Shown in pieces: positions 45,462 through 55,100 of a stretch of 64,000 bases of DNA (position 1 is the first letter of the stretch; each line of letters opens with the position of its first letter). The translations under genes and the position numbers were made by a program. The stretch comes from Mariniblastus sp. (lineage in GTDB: Bacteria > Planctomycetota > Planctomycetia > Pirellulales > Pirellulaceae). The DNA is taken from contig JAQXDZ010000081.1 of NCBI GenBank assembly GCA_029251085.1, forward strand, positions 186,001 to 250,000, given 5' to 3'. Under the pieces are notes generated by a model, which saw only the letters and a list, made by a program, of their open reading frames with translations, made no database searches and was not told the origin of the DNA.

Positions 45462-45935
45462 GTGCCCAACGCTAACTCTTTTTCGATATTGTTCGTGTGC
45501 CTTGGCAATATCTGCCGCTCCCCGGCTGGCGAAGGCCTGCTACAGCACTCAATCGACGCCCTCGAACCGCAAAACAGTATAGAAATCGACTCTGCCGGTA
45601 CAATTGGTTTTCACACCGGTAAACCTGCTGATCATCGCATGCGCAGTGCGGCACTTAATCGCGGGGTTCAACTGCTGAGTCAATCAAGGAAAATCACGAT
45701 CAAAGACCTTCACTCATTCGACCTGGTGATTGCGATGGATCGGGAAAACCTCGCGGACATTCAAAGAATGACCCCCGAGCCAACTGCAGAATTAAAACTG
45801 TTAAGCGATTTTCTGGGAGACGATTGGCCATCTGATGTCCCGGACCCCTACTACGGAGGGGACGAAGGATTCGAGTATGTTCTGGACATGATCGAAGCAG
45901 CGTGCCCCTCAATCATCAATTCCATCTCTGTATGA
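45462..45935 (+). CDS. Low-molecular-weight protein tyrosine phosphatase
   Basis: The 157-residue protein has the active-site loop near its N-terminus, ILFVCLGNICRSPAGEGLL (C-x5-R-S), and the catalytic Asp in DVPDPYYGGDEGFEYVLDM. It removes phosphate from phosphotyrosine or related small substrates. I use GTG 45462, which has a good Shine-Dalgarno site and starts 8 residues before the conserved strand, as is usual. The frame is open to 45378. The next gene is a fructosamine kinase family protein, a known neighbour pair for this phosphatase in several bacteria. Confidence 0.92.
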   Translation: MPNANSFSILFVCLGNICRSPAGEGLLQHSIDALEPQNSIEIDSAGTIGFHTGKPADHRMRSAALNRGVQLLSQSRKITIKDLHSFDLVIAMDRENLADIQRMTPEPTAELKLLSDFLGDDWPSDVPDPYYGGDEGFEYVLDMIEAACPSIINSISV

Positions 45936-45968
45936 GAAGATTCCGGAGAATTGGCACGTCAGGTTCTC

Positions 45969-46892
45969 ATGACCAATCTTGAATCACAGCCCACTTTGCG
46001 CAAGGCCGTTGAAAATGCCCTCACTGCCAGCGAGGGGGCTCACCTTGATCTGTCCCGCAACCATCCTTGCACCATTGCCTCATCGAAACAATTGACTGGC
46101 GGCTGTATCAGCGACGCCGCTCTTGTGACACTCGAAGATGGAAGGCAATATTTTGTAAAATCAAGCCTTCATGATTTAGCCGTCTACGAAGCCGAACAAA
46201 ACGGCTTGGAGGCAATTCGAGCCACGCAAACCCTGCGAGTGCCTGAATTCATTGGATTAGGAAAAACTGATTGCGGCATCTCATTTTTCATTCTTGAAGC
46301 GATTGAGTCAGGAAATGCCACTGCGACCTCGGAAATTGAATTCGGTCGGCGACTCGCCCAAATGCATCGCAAAACGCGAGCCGCTCGTTTTGGCTACCCC
46401 CAATCCAACTTCATCGGCAGCACGACTCAATTGAATACCTGGGCTACCGATTGGCAGACGTTCTTTGTCGAAAGCCGATTACGCCCCCAAATAAGAATGG
46501 CTCAAAACCGAGAACTCACTACTCCACTATTCAACCGCCATGCGGATCAATTGCTTTCGAAAATGGGAAATCTCCTACCCAATTCGTCTTCGCCAGTACT
46601 CATTCATGGCGACCTCTGGGCAGGCAACATCATCATTGCAAAAGGGGGAGTGCCTGTACTGATTGACCCGGCGGTCTCCTATTCGGAACGGGAATTTGAA
46701 TTTGGGATGACGACATTGTTTGGGGGATTCGGGGCCGATTTTTACGAAGCCTATCACGAATGCTGGCCGCTTGGTGAGGGCTGGCAAGAGCGAGTGAAGA
46801 TTTACCAGCTCTACCACCTTTTAAACCACCTCAACCTCTTCGGCGATTCCTATTTCCAAGCCTGCATGAGTACGCTGAAGCAATTCTCCTAG
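45969..46892 (+). CDS. Fructosamine kinase family protein
   Basis: The 307-residue protein has the fructosamine-3-kinase/aminoglycoside phosphotransferase fold: the nucleotide-binding strand YFVKSSLHDLAVYEAEQNGL, FILEAIESGN, the catalytic loop PVLIHGDLWAGNIIIAKGG and the metal-binding VLIDPAVSYSEREFEFGM. The family phosphorylates sugars attached to proteins by glycation, which leads to their removal. The ATG 45969 is preferred over the TTG at 45951. It begins 33 bases after the tyrosine phosphatase; in other bacteria the phosphatase is thought to remove the resulting phosphate from small products. Confidence 0.92.
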   Translation: MTNLESQPTLRKAVENALTASEGAHLDLSRNHPCTIASSKQLTGGCISDAALVTLEDGRQYFVKSSLHDLAVYEAEQNGLEAIRATQTLRVPEFIGLGKTDCGISFFILEAIESGNATATSEIEFGRRLAQMHRKTRAARFGYPQSNFIGSTTQLNTWATDWQTFFVESRLRPQIRMAQNRELTTPLFNRHADQLLSKMGNLLPNSSSPVLIHGDLWAGNIIIAKGGVPVLIDPAVSYSEREFEFGMTTLFGGFGADFYEAYHECWPLGEGWQERVKIYQLYHLLNHLNLFGDSYFQACMSTLKQFS

Positions 46893-47070
46893 GTTTCGAA
46901 ACTACGCCCCCAAGTGCCCGCAGGCCTTTTCTGTTCGTTTTCGTCTTGGAGCCACTGCGTCATTTTGCGTAAAATCTCGCAACGCCTCTTACTTGGCACG
47001 CCCTTGGGCTCCAAGGAGCCATCCGTCAAACCAATTTGCAACCTGCGCCCCTCTATATTGGTCACTAAAT

Positions 47071-48294
47071 ATGCAATTAATTCAACGACATTTATTACTC
47101 GCCTTCCTTGCATTTCTCTCGTTAACAACTCTCCAAGCTGAAATCAAACAAGGCGTTGCTCAGACCTCTGAGGGCGCTCAAAACTCAGATGGAGAAACAA
47201 TTCGATTCGCCTCGTTCAATATCTCTTTCTATCGATCTGAGGCAGGGCAACTTGAGCAAGAGTTGTCAGATGGAAATTCGGAAAGACCAAAAAAGATCGC
47301 TGAAATAATTCAACGTGTTCGGCCTGATGTAATTCTTCTCAATGAGTTTGACTATGACTCAACTGGAAAGGGGATAGAGGGCTTTCAAAAAAACTATCTA
47401 GCGATCTCACAAAACGGAAACCTACCGATCCATTACCGTTTTTCATTTTCCGCTGCGGTCAACACTGGTGTTGATTCTAAACAAGACCTCAACGGTGATG
47501 GTGCCTTGGGAACTGCAAACGATGCATTCGGCTTCGGGAAATTCCCGGGACAGTACGGAATGGTTGTCTTGTCCAAATACAAAATAGCCGAACCTGAAGT
47601 CAGGACTTTTCAAAATTTCCTTTGGAAGGACATGCCTGCACGGCTTGTCCCACGAAATAAGGATCAACAGCCTTTCTACACTCCTGAAATAATGGAGCAG
47701 TTCAGACTCTCGTCGAAAAGCCATTGGGACATCCCAATTCGAGCCAAAGGAAAAACGGTTCACTTCCTAGTCACCCATCCTACTCCGCCGGTATTCGACG
47801 GACCTGAAGACCGTAACGGATGCCGCAACCACGACGAAATCAGATTTTTCTCTGACTATATTACTGAGGGTAAGTCTGACTATATCTATGACGACAACGG
47901 TCGTAATGGCGGCCTATCTCAAACTGAGCTATTCGTTCTCGCCGGTGACATGAACGCGGACGCAAATGACGGGGACAGTACCGGTAACGCAGCAAGGCTG
48001 CTCACGGACAATCCTCGAATCAACGACACCGCTCCACCGATGAGCACCGGTGGAAAATACTATTCGCAGATCCAAGGAGGCGTTAACTTAAATCAAAAAG
48101 GAAACGCAGCGTGGGACACAAGCGATTTTGGAGATAGCAAGGTTGGCAACTTACGCCTCGACTATTGTCTTCCCTCGGCAAACCTGAATCTGAAATCAAG
48201 CGGAATCTTCTGGCCTAAGCCGGATGAAAACGGGGCGAACCTAATTGATGCGACGGACCATCGCTTAGTCTGGATCGACCTCCAAGTCGAATAG
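47071..48294 (+). CDS. Secreted endonuclease/exonuclease/phosphatase family protein
   Basis: From ATG 47071 (MQLIQRHLLLAFLAFLSLTT) the 407-residue protein has a signal peptide ending in LQA and an EEP-type domain: TIRFASFNISFYR, RPDVILLNEFDYD, GQYGMVVLSKYKI, FLVTHPTPPVFD, LAGDMNADANDGD and a C-terminal DATDHRLVWIDLQ. The conserved Asn, Glu, Asp and His residues of the DNase I-like fold are present. It is extracellular or periplasmic and may hydrolyse nucleic acid or phosphoesters. The upstream part of the frame (from 46993) is not coding-like. Confidence 0.9.
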   Translation: MQLIQRHLLLAFLAFLSLTTLQAEIKQGVAQTSEGAQNSDGETIRFASFNISFYRSEAGQLEQELSDGNSERPKKIAEIIQRVRPDVILLNEFDYDSTGKGIEGFQKNYLAISQNGNLPIHYRFSFSAAVNTGVDSKQDLNGDGALGTANDAFGFGKFPGQYGMVVLSKYKIAEPEVRTFQNFLWKDMPARLVPRNKDQQPFYTPEIMEQFRLSSKSHWDIPIRAKGKTVHFLVTHPTPPVFDGPEDRNGCRNHDEIRFFSDYITEGKSDYIYDDNGRNGGLSQTELFVLAGDMNADANDGDSTGNAARLLTDNPRINDTAPPMSTGGKYYSQIQGGVNLNQKGNAAWDTSDFGDSKVGNLRLDYCLPSANLNLKSSGIFWPKPDENGANLIDATDHRLVWIDLQVE

Positions 48295-48363
48295 TTCCAC
48301 TTAACATTCGCGCACTTTTGAGACAACGGAACCGCACGAATTCCACACCGCCGTCGGTTTCCC

Positions 48364-48447
48364 CGTTTAATAACACTCGTTTAATAACAGTCGGTTAATA
48401 ACACTCGGTTAAATACACTCGGTTAAATACACTCGGTTTAATCGCAA
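48364..48447. repeat. 14-bp tandem repeat, six units
   Basis: Six consecutive 14-base units of the form CGGTTAAATACACT (variants CGTTTAATAACACT, CGGTTAATAACACT; last copy degenerate) follow the secreted phosphatase gene. Confidence 0.85.
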
Positions 48448-48500
48448 CCGATAAATCATTTTACGGGGGACCAGCACTCGCCCCCGATTAATTAGGCCGA

Positions 48501-48540
48501 CAAAAAAAGCCTCGCGGTAAACCGCGAGGCTTTTGTTTAT
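48501..48540. terminator. Bidirectional terminator
   Basis: A perfect 14-base inverted repeat (48505-48518 with 48521-48534) has a 2-base centre, an A run on the left and a T run on the right, so it can act on both strands. It separates the convergent phosphatase and lipoprotein genes. Confidence 0.93.
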
Positions 48541-48583
48541 CATCAATTAGTTTTTACTAATTAAAACTCTCTACACTCCAGTT

Positions 48584-48763
48584 TTACATTGCCGGAGCTT
48601 CCATAGCCTGTCCCTTGTCACCAGCTTTTTTACCGACTTTACTTTCGGCTTCAACTTCGCTGGCTTTCGTCTTCTTGAATTCTGGGTCCTCTTTTGGGCC
48701 ATTTTCACAGCCACAAGCGATTGCCAGGAGGAAACAAGTCATTAATAAAAAACACTTCTGCAT
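48584..48763 (-). CDS. Small lipoprotein
   Basis: From ATG 48763 (MQKCFLLMTCFLLAIACGC) the 59-residue product has a lipoprotein signal ending at the cysteine of IAC or CGC, then a charged tail (ENGPKEDPEFKKTKASEVEA) rich in Lys and Glu. It starts 28 bases after the DUF1559 gene on the same strand. Small lipoproteins of this composition commonly accompany DUF1559 genes in planctomycetes. No other function can be read. Confidence 0.75.
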   Translation of the reverse strand: MQKCFLLMTCFLLAIACGCENGPKEDPEFKKTKASEVEAESKVGKKAGDKGQAMEAPAM

Positions 48764-48791
48764 CGTAAAACCTTTCGTGGTTTTCAAGTTT

Positions 48792-49775
48792 TTAGAAATC
48801 AGTGCTGATCAGAACTTCACCGTCTGCTTTACCAGATAACTGAATCAAGAGATCAGGGTTGATCGACTCAGAGATTGAGTGTGACGAACCGTCGCCGAAC
48901 GCCCAGTTGATAAAGTTACCAGCGTGACGTGAACCGAATACGTACCACCGACCATCGTAGTCAGGGTAAGGTGTTCCGCCCAAGTTCTTAGTGTTCCAGT
49001 GAGTACACTGAGGAGTGGTTGTCCATGCGAAGCATGCATTAGTACCGAATCCAGTGACTTCACCGTAAGAGATTGTGTTAGAAGTACCATCGGTGATTGA
49101 ACCGATCTTACATCCACGGTTCCACGTGCCGAAGATACCGTAGTAAGGTGACCAACGAGCGTCAGTTCCGCCAACTGGATCGTAATCCAATCGACCTGAG
49201 CAACCTGTGTAGTTAGTGATCTGGTGATGGCTAGCGATTGGATCGCCACCAGCATCATTCATCCACCAACCGTTTCCACGACCACTTAGCAAGAAGAAGG
49301 TCGAGAAGTCACCGCTGCCACCGACTTTACGTCGTGTTTCAGCTTGGTCAGAAGGACACTCAAATGTCGGGATCTTCTGTGAAGCAGCAAACTCGTTGAT
49401 GTTAGCTGAAGTCCAGTAAACATCCGCAACTTTGTACTCTTCAAAGTAACGAGAAACGTTGTTCTGCTCCATGAAAGCAAGAACAGGAACCAACATTCCA
49501 CCCCACTGGTGACCAGTAGTAGATGACTGAAGACCTTGAACGTTCGCATCGTAATCGTCGCCACCGTTCCAAGCTTTAGGGAACCGCTGGAAGGCCGACT
49601 CGTAGTTGAGCGTTGCCAAAGCAATTTGTCGCAAGTTGTTCATACAAGTTGTACGACGAGCTGCTTCACGAACCTGCTGGACAGCAGGAAGCAGCATCCC
49701 GATGAGAATACCAATGATGGCAATCACAACGAGAAGTTCCACCAAGGTGAAACCAGAGTTTCTTCGATTTTTCAT
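48792..49775 (-). CDS. DUF1559 protein with prepilin-type N-terminus
   Basis: The 327-residue protein starts with a type IV prepilin/pseudopilin leader: [20 protein letters not shown], cleavable after the Gly. It continues [20 protein letters not shown] and ends with the DUF1559 signature [20 protein letters not shown] (the H-x-G...DG motif). DUF1559 proteins are very abundant in planctomycetes and probably form surface or pilin-like structures. Two long same-strand alternative frames overlap this gene, which fits strong codon bias and possibly high expression. Confidence 0.93.
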   Translation of the reverse strand: MKNRRNSGFTLVELLVVIAIIGILIGMLLPAVQQVREAARRTTCMNNLRQIALATLNYESAFQRFPKAWNGGDDYDANVQGLQSSTTGHQWGGMLVPVLAFMEQNNVSRYFEEYKVADVYWTSANINEFAASQKIPTFECPSDQAETRRKVGGSGDFSTFFLLSGRGNGWWMNDAGGDPIASHHQITNYTGCSGRLDYDPVGGTDARWSPYYGIFGTWNRGCKIGSITDGTSNTISYGEVTGFGTNACFAWTTTPQCTHWNTKNLGGTPYPDYDGRWYVFGSRHAGNFINWAFGDGSSHSISESINPDLLIQLSGKADGEVLISTDF

Positions 49776-50356
49776 AAATCACTCCAAAAACATAAAAAAG
49801 AAAAATTACCAAATTTTAGAACGATGCCGTCGTAAAATATGACCTTATTAAACGGCGTCGATTGTTCATCTTAATAAGAAAACTTAATTTCTAAGTCGTC
49901 ATGATAGTGTGCGAGGCCTCCGATTGTCAAGCATCGAACAGTTTAAATCAGTGCTCAAACCAGTTTTTTTGAAACTCAACAACCGACGGGAACAGCACTA
50001 ATGCACTCGTTTCATAGCGAGAATAACCGGCATGAACGGTCTCTAACGAAGCGATACCGGCCATTAAACGACTCAAAACAGTAGTCTTTTTTCTGAGAAG
50101 CGGCGTCCGGATAACCGCAAAGCGACTGCAAAACCCCTAAAGTAACAAATACGAGGTGGTTTCATGACAAATAAAACGACATTAATTGCCCCATTTGTCA
50201 GCCGATGTGCGTCAAAGCCAGAATTGCCCCCGGATAAAATTTATCGGCAGCACCGTTTGGCCGCTCCAACCGTTTTCTAGATAAGAAATGCCCAACCAAA
50301 AAAGGTGACGGTCCAACGTCACTGGTTGGACTCTCTGGCGGCAACGGCAGTAGACA
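49776..50356. other. Intergenic region with DUF1559 promoter side
   Basis: This 581-base stretch is upstream of the DUF1559 gene and downstream of the flavoenzyme. An imperfect inverted repeat (CGATGCCGT near 49823; ACGGCGTCG near 49853) lies close to the DUF1559 start. A 38-codon plus-strand frame at 50164-50280 has a GAGGTGG sequence just before its ATG but no recognisable product. The terminator at 50298 is described separately. Confidence 0.4.
50298..50329 (-). terminator. Rho-independent terminator
   Basis: On the minus strand GTGACG and CGTCAC form a stem (50305-50322) followed by a T run, inside a larger CCAACCA/TGGTTGG inverted repeat (50292-50329). It ends the flavoenzyme gene at 50357. 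Confidence 0.75.
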
Positions 50357-51619
50357 CTAGTTGGCCGACGCCATTTCCATATCCTCGCCCCGCTTTGCCT
50401 TTTCTATCCATGGATCCATATCCACGAAAACCTTGCCTGGGTTTCCTTCGAAAACACGTCCAATCAAAAGGTTGGTGACGTTTTTTGCATGCTCTGGGTG
50501 CGCCTTCATGAAAGCCCCGAAACTAAATTCCTTGGTGTAGAAGGCGCGGACCAGTTTCCGAATCCATTTCACACCCGACTCGTATTCACGCGTCCACTTT
50601 CCAAGTTGTTTTGCGGAGGTGTCGCCGGCGTGGAGGCCCTCGGCAACCGCCTCACCTGCCATTACTCCTGATTTCAAAGCAAGAAAGACACCTGACGAAT
50701 AGCAGGGATCGATGAAACCACCGGCATCGCCAACTAGAACCCATCCATCGCCGGACTGTTCCTTGACGGTGTAAGAAAACTCCTTCGCGACCGCAAACTT
50801 GCCGCGCAGTTTCGCATCAAGCAACCGTCGTTTTACACCCGGGCAATTGTTTATTTCTGTTTCGAAAGTCTTCGCAGGCGAGCCGCCTCGCTTGAGCAAG
50901 AAATCGTTATCCCCCACGAGTCCCACGCTGACCGTGCCATCGCTAAGCGGGATGTACCAGAACCAAGCGTCTTTGCTCTGCGTGTGAAGGATGCAGGTGA
51001 CTTCCGGGTTGTCGCCCCCCGCCCTCACCGCCCCGTCATAATATCCCCAAATTGCTGCCTTCCGTAAATCGTCGTAATACTCCTTTGTCTCCAACCGGTT
51101 AGCGAGTAGCGACGACTGTCCAGAGGCGTCAATGATAACTTTGGCCGAAACTTCTTGTTGTTTGCCGTTCTCACCTTGGAGGGTCACCAAATGGGGGGAC
51201 TTTTTCCGGATATCGATATCTAAAACGCGGGTGCCGTCGACGCAAGTCGCACCGCGATTGAATGCCGTCTCAAACAACAAGTGATCAAACTTCGCCCGGT
51301 CAACGTGCCAAGTCTCATTACACGGTCGCGAGTCGTGATCAGCAAACACGAACGGTTTAGTCTCACGGTCATTGCTGCTGACAAACTGAACGCCATATTT
51401 CTTAGTGAACCCGACTCGGTCGAGTTCGTTCACAATCCCCAGCCGCTCAAAAAGCCAGTAAGTCTCAGGCATCAACGACTCACCGACGTGGAAACGCGGC
51501 ATTTTATCGCGTTCTACGAGTAAAACCGACAATCCCTGCTCAGCTACGATAGTCGCCGCAGACGAACCTCCCGGTCCAGCGCCGAGCACCACGCAGTCAT
51601 AGCTTCGATTAGCAATCAT
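50357..51619 (-). CDS. Flavin-dependent halogenase-like oxidoreductase
   Basis: The 420-residue FAD enzyme has the dinucleotide fold CVVLGAGPGGSSAATIVAEQ, the segment PRFHVGESLMPETYWLFERL, a lysine in VGFTKKYGVQF at the position of the conserved halogenase lysine, the W-x-W-x-I-P motif in DAWFWYIPLSDGTVSVGLVG, and the second FAD site GWVLVGDAGGFIDPCYSSGV. These features match the phenol/pyrrole-type flavin-dependent halogenase family. Geranylgeranyl reductase-like enzymes share the fold but usually lack W-x-W-x-I-P. There is no carrier protein, PKS or NRPS gene nearby, so a free small-molecule substrate is possible. Confidence 0.82.
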   Translation of the reverse strand: MIANRSYDCVVLGAGPGGSSAATIVAEQGLSVLLVERDKMPRFHVGESLMPETYWLFERLGIVNELDRVGFTKKYGVQFVSSNDRETKPFVFADHDSRPCNETWHVDRAKFDHLLFETAFNRGATCVDGTRVLDIDIRKKSPHLVTLQGENGKQQEVSAKVIIDASGQSSLLANRLETKEYYDDLRKAAIWGYYDGAVRAGGDNPEVTCILHTQSKDAWFWYIPLSDGTVSVGLVGDNDFLLKRGGSPAKTFETEINNCPGVKRRLLDAKLRGKFAVAKEFSYTVKEQSGDGWVLVGDAGGFIDPCYSSGVFLALKSGVMAGEAVAEGLHAGDTSAKQLGKWTREYESGVKWIRKLVRAFYTKEFSFGAFMKAHPEHAKNVTNLLIGRVFEGNPGKVFVDMDPWIEKAKRGEDMEMASAN

Positions 51620-52151
51620 CGTAATTATCCCATTTCTCGAGCAGTTGCCGCAAAAGTGAGGCTCCGGCCATTTTCGGTATTCTCAGCCATCACGGCGTTA
51701 AAACGTAAAACGCACATGTTTTATTATCGTCATCAGAAACGCTGAGACTAGATTGAACAACCGACAAACAACGATTTACCGTGAGATGTGACGAACAAAT
51801 CGTCACGAACCCCCGTTTTCCTATATGGATTGCCCATTGCGGATTGACCGCCGCACGCCCCAACCTTTCGGAAACCGACTTTTGGTCAAATCGTTTAACC
51901 GTTTCGCAACAAATTCACGGTCAAATCCACATCAACCTGTCTATCTGGACGTTTTATAGGGTGTGATAATCTACAAAACCTAAATCAAATCCAAGATTCT
52001 CAATTCTGCGTCTTATTGGATAAAACAAACTCAAATACAATCGGACGCACCGCTGGATTGCGTTTTACTGAGCCATCCCGTGAATTTTTGGCTGGCTGCA
52101 CCACAGCTTCCACTGATCAGTCCTTTAAATCTTTACTACCGGAAACTGTAA
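51620..52151. other. Divergent intergenic region
   Basis: These 532 bases separate the flavoenzyme and the M28 peptidase. Two short plus-strand frames (51781, 52016) have no protein-like features. No repeat or RNA gene was recognised. Confidence 0.4.
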
Positions 52152-55100
52152 ATGATCACTTTCATTCGCCCCATTGCGAATCAGCAATCCGCTCTTGCCC
52201 TCATTCTGGCTGGGCTACTCAGCCTCAGTTTTTTAAGCTGCGCTCCCGCACCGGCGCAAGAGGTCGGTTCTGATTCTTCCGAAGCAAAAGGCGTTCAGGA
52301 AACCAAGTTCATCTCAAATGCTAGGCAGCTGACGTTTGAAGGCAAACGGGCCGGTGAAGGTTACTTTAGCCCCGATGGCTCATTGCTCGCCTTTCAAAGT
52401 GAGCGACGAATCGACAATCCATTTTTCCAGATTTACCTACTCGACTTTGAATCAGGCGATGTGGAACCAATTTCCCCAGGCTACGGCAAGACAACCTGTG
52501 CATGGGTACATCCCAACAACAACCTTGTCCTCTATTCTTCGACCCAAGCCGACCCCAAAGCCAAAGCCAAACAAAAAGAGGAAATCGAATTTCGGGAATC
52601 CGGTCAAGCCCGACGTTACTCTTGGGATTACGATGAAACCTATGAGATCTTTTCCTACGACCGCAATTCAAAGGAATACCAAAAACTAACCAACGAGCTT
52701 GGCTACGACGCCGAGGGCTCCTACTCTCCGGACGGAAAGTTGATTGCGTTTGCGTCCAATCGCAACGGCTATTCCCAGCCACTTACGGCAGAACAAAAAA
52801 AGAATTTCGAAACGGACCCGGCCTACATGATGGATATTTTCATTATGAATTCCGACGGCTCCAATGTGCGGCAGCTGACAGATGTCCCCGGGTACGATGG
52901 CGGCCCCTTCTTCTCTCCAGATGGTAAACGTATTTGCTGGCGACGTTTTTCAGAATCTGGTGCGACGGCGGAGATCATGACAATGAATATCGATGGGAGC
53001 GATCAAAAACAACTCACCAACATTGGAGCGATGAGTTGGGCGCCCTTTTACCACCCGTCGGGAGAGTACCTGATCTTCACAACCAACCGACATGGATTTG
53101 GCAATTTCGAACTTTACCTCGTAGCCACAGACGGCAAATCGCCGCCTGTGCGTGTCACAGACACCGACGGTTTTGACGGCCTTGCAAGCTTCACTCCTGA
53201 TGGAAAAAAACTGACTTGGACTTCCACGCGAAACTCGAAAAAGGAATCTCAGATTTATCTGGCCGACTGGAATCACGAGACGGCATCCGAGGCACTTTCG
53301 GCCAATCGGACCTCAGATAACCAATGGTCTCCCGAAGAGAAATCAGCTTTTGACACAGGACTCAATGCCGCCCAACAAGCGAGTGCTGGCTTCGATCCAC
53401 GAGATATTATGCGGCATGTCGACTATCTCTGCCGTAAGGAACTGGGCGGCCGAATGACTGGCTCAGCAGGCGAGCGCAAAGCAACCGCATACGTCGCGGC
53501 CTATCTTGATCACTTGGGACTGAAACCCGCCGGTGACAATGGCACCTGGTTTCAAAAGTTCGACTTTCCCAATGGCGTCGAAATGGGGCCTAAAAACCAA
53601 CTGGAACTCACCCTTGGCGAGAACACCGAATCACTCAAAGTCAATCAAGACTGGAGACCGCTCTCGTTTTCTGGCAATCTCCAGATCGATCCCACTGAAA
53701 TCGTCTTTGCTGGCTACGGGATCGTCGCCCCGCAACAAGGCGAAGAAGAAGAATACGACTCCTACGTCCACCTCGATGTAAAGGACAAATGGGTTTTTGT
53801 TTACCGATTCCTACCTGAAAATGTCTCCCCTGAGCGGCGGCGATTTTTCAAAACACACGCTGAACTTCACAAAAAGATTTTTCATGCCAGGCAGCAAGGC
53901 GCAAAAGGTGTGATCGTTGTCAGCGGTCCTAATTCACAGGTTCGCGAGCAATTGGTCCCTCTGCGAAATGATTTCTCCCCCAGCGGATCCAGCATTGCAG
54001 CGATCAGCGTCACTGATGAGGTCGGGCAAAAAATCCTTGAAGCGGCAGGCAAAGACATCCAAAAACTCCAAAACCGATTAGATGACGGATCACCGGTAAT
54101 GGGCTTCAACCTCGAAGGCAGCAAGCTCAAAACAGAGATCGATATCGAAAAAATCACAGGCCAAGGACGCAATGTAGTAGGCCGACTCCTCGCCGGGGAT
54201 ACTCCAAGCGAGGACGCGGTAATCGTCGGAGCACACATTGACCATCTCGGCGCTGGTAAATCTGGCAGCAGCCTTGCGAAACAAGACGAGCAAAACAACA
54301 TCCACTTCGGCGCAGATGACAATGCATCGGGTGTCGCCGCAATGCTTGAAATTGCCGAGTACCTAGTCTCCCAACAGCGATCTGGAAAACTAAAACTTAA
54401 ACGAGACGTAATTTTTGCTGGCTGGTCCGGCGAAGAACTCGGGCTTTATGGGTCTGCCAATTATGTCAAATCACTCCAACCTACCGAAACTCCCGCTACT
54501 CAGGATGCCTCCCATGACTTCGTGCTCGGAGTGGATGCTAATGGTGCAATCTTGCTAAATGGAGAAACCGCGAAAACTGATGAAATCAGTGAGTCCTTAA
54601 AGTTCATCGCCAAAAACTATCCTGATTTTGAAATTCAAATCGAGGCTCATCCGGAAGCAAAGACGAAAGTCGTTACTGAACTCTCCGAAATGGTCAAAAG
54701 TCTCGGAGCCAAAAAAGTCACCCTCAACAGCAAAGATCCCAAAGCGGGAGCTTCACGGCCAAGCACGGGGATCATCGCTGCTCTCAACATGGACATGGTT
54801 GGTCGCCTAACCGATCAGCTTGTTCTTCAAGGCGTCAGCAGCAGCAGTTTCTGGCCTTCGGTCATCGAATCTAAAAATGCGGTCGTCGGACTTCCCGTTA
54901 CGCTCAGTAACGAAACTGACCTCCCCACCGATGCCAGTTCATTTTATCGCGGTGGCATTCCTATCCTATCCGCCTTCACAGGATCGCATACCGACTACCA
55001 CACGCCTCGCGACACCCCTGAAAAACTTAACTATCCCGACGCTGCAAGAATTGCTCGCCTGATGGGACTCATCACCAGATCACTTGCGACTACCGATCAA

